Positions 8,935 through 17,766 are shown, counted from the stretch's first letter. The stretch is DNA of 64,000 nt from Pelomonas caseinilytica (GCF_021353235.1 NZ_JAJTWT010000002.1:372001-436000); one strand, 5' to 3'. Notes: a model not told the origin generated them from the letters alone. A program made the numbers and translations.

Positions 8935-10320
8935 TCATGAGAGGCGCGGGAGTCCCAGGCCGTCGAACCAGGCGAGGGTGAGCACGGTATTGAGCGCCAT
9001 GGCACTATTGCGCCACCAGCAGCGACCGTTGGCCGCCACGTGTCGAGCAACAGTGGGCGTAGCACCCAGTTTTAGTAGCTCCCGGTGCATGGTCGTGCCA
9101 CGTCTCCATTGTTTGAGCTGGATCGCCCTGAGTCGGTGGCGCAGCCACTCGTCGAGCTCGCGCCAGACCTTGGGCGTTTGCGCCAGCCCGAAGTACGCCT
9201 TCCAGCCCAGCAGGTAGGGCCGCAGCCTCTGCACCACTTGCTCCATGCTGCGTCCAGCTGAGCGACTCGTGAGTTGTCGGATGCGCGCTTTGAAGGTGCT
9301 CATGGCCTTTTGGGCCACCTTGCATTTCACCTCGCGCCCCTTGGCCACCCACAGCTCATAGCCCAGGAACTTGCGCCCGAGGGCGCTGCATACGGCGCTC
9401 TTGGCTTCGTTGATCTGAAGCTTCAGCTTGCCGTACAACTTCCTCAGCCACGCTATCACCCGCTCACCCGCCTTCATGCTGCCTACATAGACGTTGCAGT
9501 CGTCGGCGTAGCGCGCGAAGCCGTAGCCTCGCGCCTGCAGTGCCTTGTCCACTTCGTCGAGCAGCACGTTGGCCAGCAGCGGGCTCAGCGGCCCGCCTTG
9601 CGGCGTGCCCAGGTGCCGCTCCACCTTGACCCCGCCATCCATGATGCCGGCGTTCAGGTACGCACGGATGAGCCGCAGAGCAGCCTTGTCCGGGATGCGC
9701 TTGCAGAGCCGGTCCATCAGGATGTCGTGGTTCACCCGGTCGAAGAACTTCGACAGGTCCACGTCCACCACCACGCGTTTGCCGGACTGGACGTAGGCCC
9801 GTGCGGCTTTGACCGCGTCGTGCGCACTCCGGCCCGGCCGGAACCCGTGGCTATGCTCGCTGAAGGTAGGGTCGATCAGTGGTTGCAGCACTTGCAGCAG
9901 TGCCTGCTGGATCAACCGGTCCGTCACCGTCGGGATGCCCAGTTCGCGCTGGCTGCCATCCGGCTTCGGGATCATCACCCTGCGTACCGGCATCGGCCGG
10001 TACTTCCCCTCCAGCAGCTCTTGGCGAATCCGTGGCCACGTCGTTTGCAGCAGACGCTGGGTGTGCTCGATGTCGAGCCCGTCCACGCCCGCGGCGCCCT
10101 TGTTGACCTTGACCCGCTTCCAAGCCGCCTGCAGGTTCTCTCTCGTCAGCGCCGCCTCCAGCAGGGTGCCAGCCCCTGCCCTCGGCATTGCCGACCCTGT
10201 GCCCTGGTGTTCGCGGAACGGGCCGCAGGCTTCGTCGCTGGCAGGATCACGCCCGGCTTCACCGCGCGCTACACCCGCCCGCCCGGATTGCTCCAGCGTC
10301 TGACGCATGGCCTTTGACAT
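8935..10320 (-). CDS. ltrA: Group II intron reverse transcriptase/maturase (LtrA family)
   Basis: The protein has 461 residues from the ATG at 10320; a GTG at 10338 is an alternative start. The reverse transcriptase domain is complete: GVDGLDIEH, PIPKPDG-type block (RRVMIPKPDGSQRELGIPT), HGFRPGRSAHDAV, the YADD catalytic motif (GFARYADDCNVYVGS) and the primer-grip region. The maturase/thumb domain (LGWKAYFGLAQTP) follows, ending in WFDGLGLPRLS. No HNH endonuclease domain follows, as expected for class C-like introns that insert without one. It would aid splicing and retrohoming of the surrounding intron RNA. No frameshift or early stop is visible, so the intron may be active. Confidence 0.93.
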   Translation of the reverse strand: MSKAMRQTLEQSGRAGVARGEAGRDPASDEACGPFREHQGTGSAMPRAGAGTLLEAALTRENLQAAWKRVKVNKGAAGVDGLDIEHTQRLLQTTWPRIRQELLEGKYRPMPVRRVMIPKPDGSQRELGIPTVTDRLIQQALLQVLQPLIDPTFSEHSHGFRPGRSAHDAVKAARAYVQSGKRVVVDVDLSKFFDRVNHDILMDRLCKRIPDKAALRLIRAYLNAGIMDGGVKVERHLGTPQGGPLSPLLANVLLDEVDKALQARGYGFARYADDCNVYVGSMKAGERVIAWLRKLYGKLKLQINEAKSAVCSALGRKFLGYELWVAKGREVKCKVAQKAMSTFKARIRQLTSRSAGRSMEQVVQRLRPYLLGWKAYFGLAQTPKVWRELDEWLRHRLRAIQLKQWRRGTTMHRELLKLGATPTVARHVAANGRCWWRNSAMALNTVLTLAWFDGLGLPRLS

Positions 10321-10727
10321 TCCCACGTCCTCGGTCACTTGCTCTCGTTCGGTCCTTCGCCTCTCGCTGGCGGCCTCAGCGGCCCCGCTACCCAGCTACT
10401 ACGACCTCTGCTGAGACCTCGCTCCGGCACCGCCGTCGGCCCTTCAGCCGCAAGGCGAGGCGTCCCCAGGTAAGGCGCGCACTCCTTCATCGCACAGCCG
10501 CAGCATCTACGCCACCTCGCCTTGATCACAAGAGCTTTGCGGCCTTTTGCCCGCTCGCCCTGCTTGGCAGCGCCTTCTATGCAGTTCTTGTTCATCGGCT
10601 CGCGATTTACGCTTCACGCTTCCTTCCCACGCTCGGTCGCCCTCACGCAGTTGCGCTTCGCTTCGTTCGTCGTGATCAACTTACGACGGGACTTGCACCC
10701 GTAGGAATGCGCCCATGCTGGGCGCAC

Positions 10728-10760
10728 AAAAGAAAAACGCCCGCCGGACGGCGGGCGTTT
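10728..10760 (-). terminator. Rho-independent terminator of the livJ-like gene
   Basis: Read on the minus strand, the perfect stem AAACGCCCGCC / GGCGGGCGTTT with a four-base loop is followed by TTTTTCTTTT. It lies 19 bases after the stop of the livJ-like gene. The group II intron begins at the next base after the T-tract. Confidence 0.9.
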
Positions 10761-10778
10761 GCTCGGGAGAGCTGAAGA

Positions 10779-11921
10779 TCAGCGCACGACGGCGAGTTGC
10801 TCGCGGGCACCGCCCTTGTAGGTGTAGAGCGTCAGGGCGCCGTTCTTGATGTCACCCTTCTCGTCGAACGAGATGGTGCCCGTCACGCCCTTGTAGCCCG
10901 AGGTCTTGGCCAGCACCGGCAGGTACTTGGCCGGCTCGGCGGAACCGGCCTTGACCATGGCGGCGGCCATCACGTTGACGGCGTCGTAGACGTAGGGAGC
11001 GTAGATCTGCACGTCGACGTTGAACTTGGACTTGAACTTGGCCTTGAAGTCGTCCATGGACTTCTTGGCCTCGCCCTCGACACCGCCGGCCTCGGCGCAG
11101 ACGACCTGGCCGTCACCCATGGTGCCGGCGGCCAGCTTGGGCAGCTCACCCGTGCAGATGCCGTCGCCGCCCATGAACTTGGCTTCGATGCCCAGTTGCT
11201 TCATCTGGCGCAGCATCGGGCCGGCCACGGCGTCCATGCCGCCGAAGAAGACGACGTCGGGCTTCTTGCCCTTCAGGGAGGTCAGGATGGCGGTGAAGTC
11301 CGTGGCCTTGTCGTTGGTGAACTCGCGGCCGACGACCTTGCCGCCAGCGGCCTTGACGCCCTTCTCGAACTCGTCGGCCACGCCCTGGCCGTAGGCGGTG
11401 CGGTCATCGATCACGGCGATGGACTTGCCGTGCAGTTGCGTGACCGAGTACTTGCCCAGCGTGCCGCCCAGGTGCACGTCGTCGGCCACCACGCGGAAGG
11501 TGGTCTTGTAGCCGTTGCGGGTGAACTTGGGATTGGTGGCGGACGGCGAGATCTGGGGGATGCCGGCGTCGCTGTAGACCTTGGAGGCCGGGATGGAAGT
11601 GCCGGAGTTCAGGTGACCCACGACACCGTTGACCTTGGCGTCGACCAGCTTCTGGGCGGCGGCCGTGCCTTGCTTGGGATCGCCGGCGTCGTCTTCGGCC
11701 AGCAGCTCGAACTTGGCCTTCTTGCCGCCGATGGTCAGGCCCTTGGCGTTGAGGTCTTCAATGGCGAGGCGGGCGCCCAGCTCGTTGTCCTTGCCGAGGT
11801 GGGCGATCTGGCCGCTGGTCGGGCCGACGTGACCGATCTTGACCACCAGCTCCTGGGACATCGCGACACCGCTGAGCAGCGCGGCGACGGCACCCACCAC
11901 CACATTCACTTTGACTTGCAT
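10779..11921 (-). CDS. Branched-chain amino acid ABC transporter substrate-binding protein (LivJ-like)
   Basis: The protein has 380 residues with a classical signal peptide that ends at about AMSQ. It continues with VVKIGHVGPTSGQIAHLGKDN, the opening of the periplasmic leucine/isoleucine/valine-binding family. Further family features are GVVGHLNSGTSIPASKVY and DDRTAYGQGVADEFEKG. It would capture a branched-chain amino acid or a similar small molecule in the periplasm for an ABC importer. No permease or ATPase genes are next to it, so it works with a transporter encoded elsewhere. It has its own terminator and a 117-base gap after holC, which suggests a monocistronic, strongly expressed unit. 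The true ligand is unknown. Confidence 0.88.
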   Translation of the reverse strand: MQVKVNVVVGAVAALLSGVAMSQELVVKIGHVGPTSGQIAHLGKDNELGARLAIEDLNAKGLTIGGKKAKFELLAEDDAGDPKQGTAAAQKLVDAKVNGVVGHLNSGTSIPASKVYSDAGIPQISPSATNPKFTRNGYKTTFRVVADDVHLGGTLGKYSVTQLHGKSIAVIDDRTAYGQGVADEFEKGVKAAGGKVVGREFTNDKATDFTAILTSLKGKKPDVVFFGGMDAVAGPMLRQMKQLGIEAKFMGGDGICTGELPKLAAGTMGDGQVVCAEAGGVEGEAKKSMDDFKAKFKSKFNVDVQIYAPYVYDAVNVMAAAMVKAGSAEPAKYLPVLAKTSGYKGVTGTISFDEKGDIKNGALTLYTYKGGAREQLAVVR

Positions 11922-12038
11922 GGATCAACTCCGGTTTGAAATGGAAAGGAACGAACAGACGAACGTTGAGTTTTCAACCAATTGAACATACCCCAAATCC
12001 GGGGGGCTCTCATTCGGGAAAGCGTGGAAGCGACGTTG

Positions 12039-12461
12039 TCAACCCGCTGCGGAGAAGTGGTCCAGCCTGGCACCGGCCTGCTGGTAGACGCGATAGCGCA
12101 CACGCCCCGCCTTAACGCCGTCGGCCTCCCGGCCGATGACTTCGAGTATGCGCTCGAACTCGAAGGCCGCCTCGGGCATCTCGTCCGCAAGGTTGAGGAG
12201 CAGGCCGCGATGCGGCAGGCGTGCCGCATCGTCGACCAGCAGCACCTCGCCGGGCACGGCCGGCGAGACGCCGTCCCAGCGCCGGTGCGGGATGAACTCG
12301 GCGGCCTCGAAGCTCCACAGCAGGCCGTCCAACCGCGCTGCCTGGGCCGGGGGCACGCGCACGCCCACCGGCTTGCCGGCAGCCAGCGCGCGCCGCACCA
12401 GCCGGCAGGCGAAATGCAGCGGGTCGGCCGCGTCGCTGTAGAAGCTGACCTGCAGGGCCAC
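12039..12461 (-). CDS. holC: DNA polymerase III chi subunit
   Basis: The protein has 140 residues from a GTG start four bases after the pepA stop. It begins VSFYSD and continues with HFACRLVRRAL, typical of HolC, and VLLVDDAARLPHRGLLLNL matches the second half of the fold. Chi links the clamp loader to single-stranded-DNA-binding protein at the replication fork. The pepA-holC order is conserved across beta- and gammaproteobacteria, which supports the call despite the short, divergent sequence. It is almost certainly translated from the pepA transcript. Confidence 0.85.
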   Translation of the reverse strand: MALQVSFYSDAADPLHFACRLVRRALAAGKPVGVRVPPAQAARLDGLLWSFEAAEFIPHRRWDGVSPAVPGEVLLVDDAARLPHRGLLLNLADEMPEAAFEFERILEVIGREADGVKAGRVRYRVYQQAGARLDHFSAAG

Positions 12462-12465
12462 GGCC

Positions 12466-13929
12466 TTACTTGGCCTGGCTGAGCACGAAGTGGGTCAGCA
12501 GGCCCACCGGCCGGCCCGTGGCGCCCTTGGCGGCGCCGCCCTTCCAGGCGGTGCCGGCGATGTCGAGGTGGCCCCAGCGGTACTTGCCGGCAAAGCGCTG
12601 CAGGAACTTGGCCGCCGTGATGGAGCCGCCCGCCCGGCCGGCGATGTTGGCCACGTCGGCGAAGTTGCTCTTCAGGCCTTCGGCGTAGTCGTCGTCCAGG
12701 GGCATGCGCCAGCAGGGGTCCAGGGCCGCATCGCCGGCGGCCGTCAGCGCGCCGGCGAGTTCGTCGTCGCTGGCATACATGCCGCTGCGCACGCCGCCCA
12801 GGGCGATGACGCAGGCGCCGGTCAGCGTCGCCACGTCGACCACGGCCGCGGGCTTGAAGCGCTCGGCATAGGTCAGCGCGTCGCAGAGGATGAGGCGGCC
12901 CTCGGCATCGGTATTCAGGATCTCGATGGTCTGGCCCGACATCGACGTGACCACATCGCCCGGCTTGACGGCCCGGCCGCTGGGCATGTTCTCGCAGGCC
13001 GCGACGATCACGACGAGGTTGAGCCTGGGCTTCAACTCGGCCACCGCGCGCAGCGTGCCGATGACGCTGGCAGCGCCGCCCATATCGAACTTCATCTCGT
13101 CCATCTCGGCACCGGGCTTGAGCGAGATGCCGCCGGTGTCGAAGGTGATGCCCTTGCCCACCAGCACCACGGGCGCCACGGTCTTGGGGGCGCCGTCGTA
13201 GCGGGCCACGATGAAGCGCAGCGGCTCGTCCGAGCCCTGGGCCACGGCCAGGAAGCTGCCCATGCCGAGCTTCTCGACCGCCTTGCGGTCCAGCACCTCG
13301 ACCTTGAGGCCATGGGTCTTGCCGAGTTGCTGCACGACCTGGCCGAGATAGGTCGGCGTGGCATGGTTGGCCGGCCGGTTGGCGCACTCGCGCGCCAGCT
13401 CGACGCCGGCGGCGATGGCCTGGCCGCGCGCCAGGCCGGCCTTGGCGGCCTTGAGATCGGCCTTGCCCACGAGCAGGCTGACCTTGGCCAGCTTGGGCGC
13501 CGCGGGGGCGCTCGGCTTGGTGTGGCGGTAGACATAGACGGCATCCGTCGCGGCCAGCGCGGCCTGCTCGGCCAGCGACTCCGCGAGCGCGGCTTCGAAG
13601 CCCGCGAACGCGACGGCCGCACTGACCGCGCCCCGCGACTTGACCTGGGCCAGGCCGGCGGCCAGGGCCGCACGCGCGGCGGCCAGCGTCGTCTTGCCGC
13701 TGGCCACGAGCACCAGGCGCGGCGCCTTCACGCCCTCTGCCTGCACCAGGGTCAACGCCTGGCCGGCCTTGAGATCGAAATCGCCGAGCTTGACGGCGGC
13801 CTGCGCGTGCCGCGCGACGGCGGCGTCCAGCCCCTTGGGCAGGGCCTCGCCACCAATCACCACGATCAGGGCGTCAGCCCCCGCGCCCGCAAGGCCGTCC
13901 AGCTCTGCGGTTTGAATCTTGAAGTCCAT
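12466..13929 (-). CDS. pepA: Leucyl aminopeptidase (M17, PepA/cytosol aminopeptidase)
   Basis: The protein has 487 residues from the ATG at 13929, the normal length for PepA. The catalytic region shows GKGITFDTGGISLKPG (metal-binding Lys/Asp), MGGAASVIGTLRAV and the family signature NTDAEGRLILCDAL. It releases N-terminal amino acids from peptides using two metal ions; in some bacteria PepA also binds DNA. The neighbours fit: holC downstream and lptF starting divergently only 28 bases away, an order seen in many proteobacteria. The open frame extends upstream through the lptF start region, but that part is an antisense shadow. Confidence 0.95.
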   Translation of the reverse strand: MDFKIQTAELDGLAGAGADALIVVIGGEALPKGLDAAVARHAQAAVKLGDFDLKAGQALTLVQAEGVKAPRLVLVASGKTTLAAARAALAAGLAQVKSRGAVSAAVAFAGFEAALAESLAEQAALAATDAVYVYRHTKPSAPAAPKLAKVSLLVGKADLKAAKAGLARGQAIAAGVELARECANRPANHATPTYLGQVVQQLGKTHGLKVEVLDRKAVEKLGMGSFLAVAQGSDEPLRFIVARYDGAPKTVAPVVLVGKGITFDTGGISLKPGAEMDEMKFDMGGAASVIGTLRAVAELKPRLNLVVIVAACENMPSGRAVKPGDVVTSMSGQTIEILNTDAEGRLILCDALTYAERFKPAAVVDVATLTGACVIALGGVRSGMYASDDELAGALTAAGDAALDPCWRMPLDDDYAEGLKSNFADVANIAGRAGGSITAAKFLQRFAGKYRWGHLDIAGTAWKGGAAKGATGRPVGLLTHFVLSQAK

Positions 13930-13957
13930 AATGACTGGAAGTAGATAGAGTGATTTG

Positions 13958-15055
13958 ATGTTATTCGATTCATCGACGCGGTCCGAGCTGGCACGCAGTT
14001 TCGGCGTCACGCTGGTGGTCATCCTCACCATCGTGCTCACGTCCATCCTGATCCGCACGCTGGGCCAGGCGGCGGGGGGCAATGTGGCGCCGCAGGACGT
14101 CGTCTTGCTGATGGGCTATGCCTCCATCTCCCATCTGGCCACGATGCTGATCCTGTCGCTGTTCGTGGCCGTCGTCGCCACCCTCGGCCGGATCTACCGC
14201 GAATCCGAGATGACGATCTGGTTCGCCAGCGGCGTGCCGCTGGCGCGCTTCGTGCGGCCGGTGCTGCGCACGGCCTGGCCGATCCTGCTGGCGGTGGTGG
14301 CACTGATGCTCTTCGTCTGGCCCTGGGGCAACCAGAACAGCGCCGAGCTGCGCGACCGTTACCAGAAGCGCGGCGACCTCTCGCGCGTGGCACCAGGCCA
14401 GTTCCAGACCTCGCGCGACGGCAGCCGCGTCTTCTTCATCGAGCGCGACGGCGACGACGCCACCGTCGGCCGCAACGTCTTCATCCTCGCCAACCAGAAC
14501 GACCGCGAATCGGTCACCACGTCGGCGCGAGGCCGCATCGAGATCGAGGGCGACGACCGCTTCCTCGTGCTGGACCACGGCCAGCGCAACGAGACCCAGC
14601 TCAAGACCGGCGAGAAGAGCCTGGCGCGCTTCGAGCGCTACCAGGTCATGACGGACGCGCCGGTGGCGAGCAACGCCAGCCAATTGCCGCCCAAGGCCAT
14701 GGCCACGCTCGACCTGTTGCGCGCCCCGACGGCCAAGAACCAGGGCGAGCTGGCCTGGCGCTTCGGCATGATCCTCGGCGGCATCAACATGGCGCTGCTG
14801 GGCATCGGCCTGTCGGCCAGCAACCCGCGCCGCGCCAGCAACTGGAACCTGCTGTTCGCACTGCTGGCCTTCATCGTCTACTTCAACCTCATCAACCTGT
14901 CGCAGAACTGGGTGGGCAACGGCCGGGTCGGCCTGCCCCGCGCCCTCGTCGGCCTGCACGGCGGCGCGCTGCTGCTGGCCCTGGCGGCCATCTGGCTGCG
15001 CGACAACGGCAACCGCTTCTGCCTGCGCCGGCGCGCCAAGGAGACCGCCGCATGA
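13958..15055 (+). CDS. lptF: LPS export permease LptF
   Basis: The protein has 365 residues. It has two transmembrane segments near the N-terminus (about 15-40 and 55-80) and one at 105-120. A periplasmic beta-rich domain (about 130-260; GQFQTSRDGSRVFFIERDGDD) is followed by three C-terminal helices. This is the LptF/YjgP topology. With LptG and LptB it extracts lipopolysaccharide from the inner membrane and feeds the Lpt bridge. The ATG at 13958 directly follows an in-frame TTG; the ATG is chosen. Its stop overlaps the lptG start (ATGA). Confidence 0.93.
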   Translation: MLFDSSTRSELARSFGVTLVVILTIVLTSILIRTLGQAAGGNVAPQDVVLLMGYASISHLATMLILSLFVAVVATLGRIYRESEMTIWFASGVPLARFVRPVLRTAWPILLAVVALMLFVWPWGNQNSAELRDRYQKRGDLSRVAPGQFQTSRDGSRVFFIERDGDDATVGRNVFILANQNDRESVTTSARGRIEIEGDDRFLVLDHGQRNETQLKTGEKSLARFERYQVMTDAPVASNASQLPPKAMATLDLLRAPTAKNQGELAWRFGMILGGINMALLGIGLSASNPRRASNWNLLFALLAFIVYFNLINLSQNWVGNGRVGLPRALVGLHGGALLLALAAIWLRDNGNRFCLRRRAKETAA

Positions 15056-16179
15056 GGACCGTGCGCCGCCTGCTCTACAAGGACATCGTCGGCTCCATCG
15101 TCCTCGTGACCCTGGCCTTCCTGTCGCTGTTCTTCTTCTTCGACTTCGTCGACGAGCTCGAACGCATGTCGCGCGTCGGGGCGGGTGCGGGCAAGGCGGC
15201 CCTGCTCGCGGCCATGCAGACGCCGGGGCGCTTCTACGAGCTCTTCCCCATCGCCGTGCTGATCGGCGCCATCCTCGCCCTGGCCCGGCTGGCGCAGAGC
15301 AGCGAGTTCACCATCCTGCGCACCGGCGGGCTCGGGCCGGCGCGGGCCCTGTCCCTGCTCGCGGGCCTCGCCGCCGTGTTCGCCGTGCTGACCTTCGCGG
15401 TCGGCGACTACGTCGCGCCCCAGGTCGAGCGCAAGAGCGACGACATGCGCGCCCGCTTCAGCCACGACGCCAGCACGGACAACCGCGGCGCCTGGCTCAA
15501 GGACCACCGCAAGGTCGACGGCCAGGAGCGCAGCTATTCGGTCAAGGTCGGTCGCGTCGGCGGCGGCGGCGAGCTGCAAGACGTGCACATCTACGAGTTC
15601 GACCCCGAGGGCCGGCTGATCTCACGCACCCAGGCCGGCAAGGTCGACGTCGACGCCCAGGGCGTGTGGCACCTGCAGTCGGTGCGCCGCACGATCTGGA
15701 ACCCCGGCGCCGCCGCCGAAGCCAACCCGGTCGGGGACGTCGTCGTCAGCGAGCAGCAGTTCGACAAGTTCGACTGGCAGAGTTCGCTGCACGCCGGCGT
15801 CATCGCCGCGGCGGTGCTGCCGGCGATGTCGATGTCCACGCTCGAGCTCTACCGCTACACCAAGCACCTGTCGGCGCAGGAGCAGTCGGCGCAGGCCCAC
15901 AACATCCAGTTCTGGCGCAAGGCCTTCTATCCGTTCGCCTGCTTCGTCATGGTGGCGCTGGCCCTGCCCTTCGCCTACCTCCACGGCCGCTCGGGCGGCA
16001 TCAGCATCAAGGTCTTCGGCGGCATCATGCTGGGCATCAGCTTCGTGCTGTTGAACAACGTCGCCGGCCACCTCGGCCTGCTCAAGAACTGGACACCCTG
16101 GGTGGTGGCCGCCACGCCCAGCCTGCTCTACCTGGGCCTGTCGATGGCGGCCTTCACCTGGCTGGTGCGTTATCGATGA
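15052..16179 (+). CDS. lptG: LPS export permease LptG
   Basis: The protein has 375 residues with the same topology as LptF: an N-terminal helix after MRTVRRLLYKDIVGS, three helices in the first 120 residues, a periplasmic domain, and three C-terminal helices ending in SMAAFTWLVRYR. The FFFFDFVDELERMSRVG segment after helix 1 is typical of LptG. It partners LptF in the LptB2FG transporter. The gene overlaps lptF by four bases and cbiX by four bases, so the three are translationally coupled. lptA, lptB and lptC are not in the window. Confidence 0.93.
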   Translation: MRTVRRLLYKDIVGSIVLVTLAFLSLFFFFDFVDELERMSRVGAGAGKAALLAAMQTPGRFYELFPIAVLIGAILALARLAQSSEFTILRTGGLGPARALSLLAGLAAVFAVLTFAVGDYVAPQVERKSDDMRARFSHDASTDNRGAWLKDHRKVDGQERSYSVKVGRVGGGGELQDVHIYEFDPEGRLISRTQAGKVDVDAQGVWHLQSVRRTIWNPGAAAEANPVGDVVVSEQQFDKFDWQSSLHAGVIAAAVLPAMSMSTLELYRYTKHLSAQEQSAQAHNIQFWRKAFYPFACFVMVALALPFAYLHGRSGGISIKVFGGIMLGISFVLLNNVAGHLGLLKNWTPWVVAATPSLLYLGLSMAAFTWLVRYR

Positions 16180-16547
16180 CCGAGGGGCTGCTCTTGTTTG
16201 CCCACGGGGCGCGCGACCCGGCCTGGGCACGCCCCTTCGAGGCCGTCGCCGAGCGGCTGCGCGCCGCGCGGCCCGGCACGCCCGTGGCGCTGGCCTATCT
16301 CGAGTTCATGTCGCCCGGCATGGAGGAGGCCGCGGCGCAGCTCGCCGCCGGGGGCTGCACCCGCGTGCACGTGCTGCCCCTGTTCCTCGGCACCGGCGGC
16401 CATGTGCGCCGCGACGTGCCCCTCCTCCTGGACCGCCTGCGCGCCCGGCACGGCGACGCCGTCGAATGGCTGCTGCACGCCCCGCTCGGCGAGCACGACG
16501 CCGTTCTCCAGGCCATGTGTGACGCCTGCCTCAGCAAGCTCGAATGA
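16176..16547 (+). CDS. cbiX: CbiX-type sirohydrochlorin chelatase, short form
   Basis: The protein has 123 residues. LLLFAHGARDPAWARPFEAV contains the active-site His of the CbiX/SirB chelatase family, and VHVLPLFLGTGGHVRRDVP carries the second conserved His (GGHVRRD). A single ~120-residue unit is the short form that acts as a homodimer. It would insert cobalt, nickel or iron into sirohydrochlorin for siroheme or corrinoid synthesis. It overlaps lptG and the following regulator by ATGA junctions. A siroheme role fits with the CysB-family regulator next door, because sulfite reductase needs siroheme; this link is an inference. Confidence 0.85.
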   Translation: MTEGLLLFAHGARDPAWARPFEAVAERLRAARPGTPVALAYLEFMSPGMEEAAAQLAAGGCTRVHVLPLFLGTGGHVRRDVPLLLDRLRARHGDAVEWLLHAPLGEHDAVLQAMCDACLSKLE

Positions 16548-17488
16548 ACCTCCACCAATTCCGTTTCGTCCAGGAAGCCGCCCGCCGCAACCTCAACCTC
16601 ACCGAGACGGCCAAGGCCCTGTTCACCTCGCAGCCGGGCGTGTCCAAGGCCATCCTCGAGCTGGAGGAGGAGCTGGGCGTGGACATCTTCTCGCGCCACG
16701 GCAAGCGGCTGCGCCGCATCACCGAGCCGGGCCAGCAGGTGCTGGCCTGCATCGAGATCATCATGCGCGAGGTGGCCAACCTGAAGCGCATCGGCGAGGA
16801 ATACTCGCGCCAGGACAGCGGCACCTTCTCCATCGCCACGACGCACACGCAGGCGCGCTACGTGCTGCCTGCACCGGTGGCGCAACTGCGCAAGCAGCTG
16901 CCGCAGCTGCGCATCAGCCTGCACCAGGGCAGCCCCGACCAGGTCGCCCGCATGCTCATCGACGAAACGGCCGACCTGGGTTTGGCCACCGAGTCGCTGG
17001 CTCAGTATCCCGAGCTGGTCACCCTGCCCTGCTACGAGTGGCAGCACGTGATGGTGGTGCCGCGCGACCATCCGCTGGCGGGCGTCGAGCGCGTCAGCCT
17101 GGAGCAGTTGGCGGCACAGCCCCTGGTGTCCTACCACCCGAGCTTCACCGGCCGCACCCGCATCGACAAGGCCTTCGCCTCGCGTCATCTCACACCCAAT
17201 GTCGTGCTGGAGGCCATCGACTCGGACGTCATCAAGACCTATGTGCGCCTCGGCATGGGCGTGGGCATCGTCGCCGAGATGGCCATGCGCGAGGAGCCAC
17301 CGACGAGCGACCTTGTCGCGCGCCCCCTGGGCACGCTGCTCGGCAGCAACGTCACGCGCATCGCCTTCAAGCGCGGCGCCTACCTGCGCAACTACGTCTA
17401 CGCCTTCGCCGAGCTGCTGTCGGACCGGCTCAGCCGCAAGCTCATCGAGAAGGCCATGACCGGCGAGGCCGACGACTTCAGCCTGTGA
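16544..17488 (+). CDS. CysB-family LysR-type transcriptional regulator
   Basis: The protein has 314 residues. The N-terminal winged helix-turn-helix (MNLHQFRFVQEAARRNLNL, TSQPGVSKAILELEEELG) is the CysB variety. The effector domain includes IATTHTQARYVLP and SYHPSFTGRTRIDKAF, diagnostic of CysB/Cbl proteins that sense O- or N-acetylserine or sulfate status. It would control sulfur assimilation genes. Its start overlaps the cbiX stop, so it is the last gene of the lptF-lptG-cbiX unit. The 3' side is closed by a 269-bp inverted-repeat element. Confidence 0.9.
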   Translation: MNLHQFRFVQEAARRNLNLTETAKALFTSQPGVSKAILELEEELGVDIFSRHGKRLRRITEPGQQVLACIEIIMREVANLKRIGEEYSRQDSGTFSIATTHTQARYVLPAPVAQLRKQLPQLRISLHQGSPDQVARMLIDETADLGLATESLAQYPELVTLPCYEWQHVMVVPRDHPLAGVERVSLEQLAAQPLVSYHPSFTGRTRIDKAFASRHLTPNVVLEAIDSDVIKTYVRLGMGVGIVAEMAMREEPPTSDLVARPLGTLLGSNVTRIAFKRGAYLRNYVYAFAELLSDRLSRKLIEKAMTGEADDFSL

Positions 17489-17497
17489 CGCGGTGGA

Positions 17498-17766
17498 CTA
17501 GGGCCTGTTCACACTACGGCAGGGGTCGCGTTGCGACCAAAAGGCCCGCGAGCAAGGCGCGAAACGAAGCTTGGGTAGGCCCCAAGCGAGGCTTCGCAAC
17601 GCCGCGCGCGGGCCTTTTGGTCACAACCCGAAGGGAAGGCCATCCCCCAGGGGCCACTCGGCGTTGCACCGCTTGCCCGCATATCAATGCGGGCGGCGCG
17701 CTGCGCCTTGATTGGCCCCTGGGGGATGGCCTTCGCGACCCCTGCCGTAGTGTGAACAGGCCCTAG
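17498..17766. repeat. 269-bp element with perfect 33-bp terminal inverted repeats
   Basis: The ends are CTAGGGCCTGTTCACACTAC... and its exact reverse complement, 33 bases each without a mismatch. Inside are two further large hairpins: one pairs GACCAAAAGGCCCGCG with CGCGGGCCTTTTGGTC, and one pairs GGCCATCCCCCAGGGGCCA with its complement. The whole could fold into a cloverleaf. It lies between two convergent genes and its right end supplies the TAG stop of the FimV-like gene. No transposase is present. It may be a MITE or a bidirectional terminator. Confidence 0.85.

Larger units (their letters stand above)
8847..10727 (-). mobile_element. Group II intron (group IIC-like) inserted behind a terminator
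   Basis: On the minus strand the element begins with GTGCGCCC at 10727, followed by a short hairpin and the typical GGGTGCAAGTCCC segment. It contains a maturase/reverse transcriptase gene. It closes with a domain V hairpin (8885-8923), a domain VI-like stem and a 3' end reading ATGCCGAT near 8847. The 5' junction lies immediately after the T-tract of the livJ-like gene's terminator and in the same orientation. Insertion behind a terminator hairpin is the hallmark of class C introns, which recognise the stem-loop. The 5' boundary is well supported; the 3' boundary could be off by a few bases. It is about 1.88 kb and appears intact. Confidence 0.85.

Noticed and set aside
8935-10320. Retron or diversity-generating retroelement reverse transcriptase
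   Set aside because: The maturase domain, domain V and the 5' GTGCG start identify a group II intron; no template/variable repeat pair or msr/msd was seen.
10321-10727. A separate gene in the intron 5' part
   Set aside because: Short frames here overlap the structured intron RNA (domains I-III) and carry no motif.
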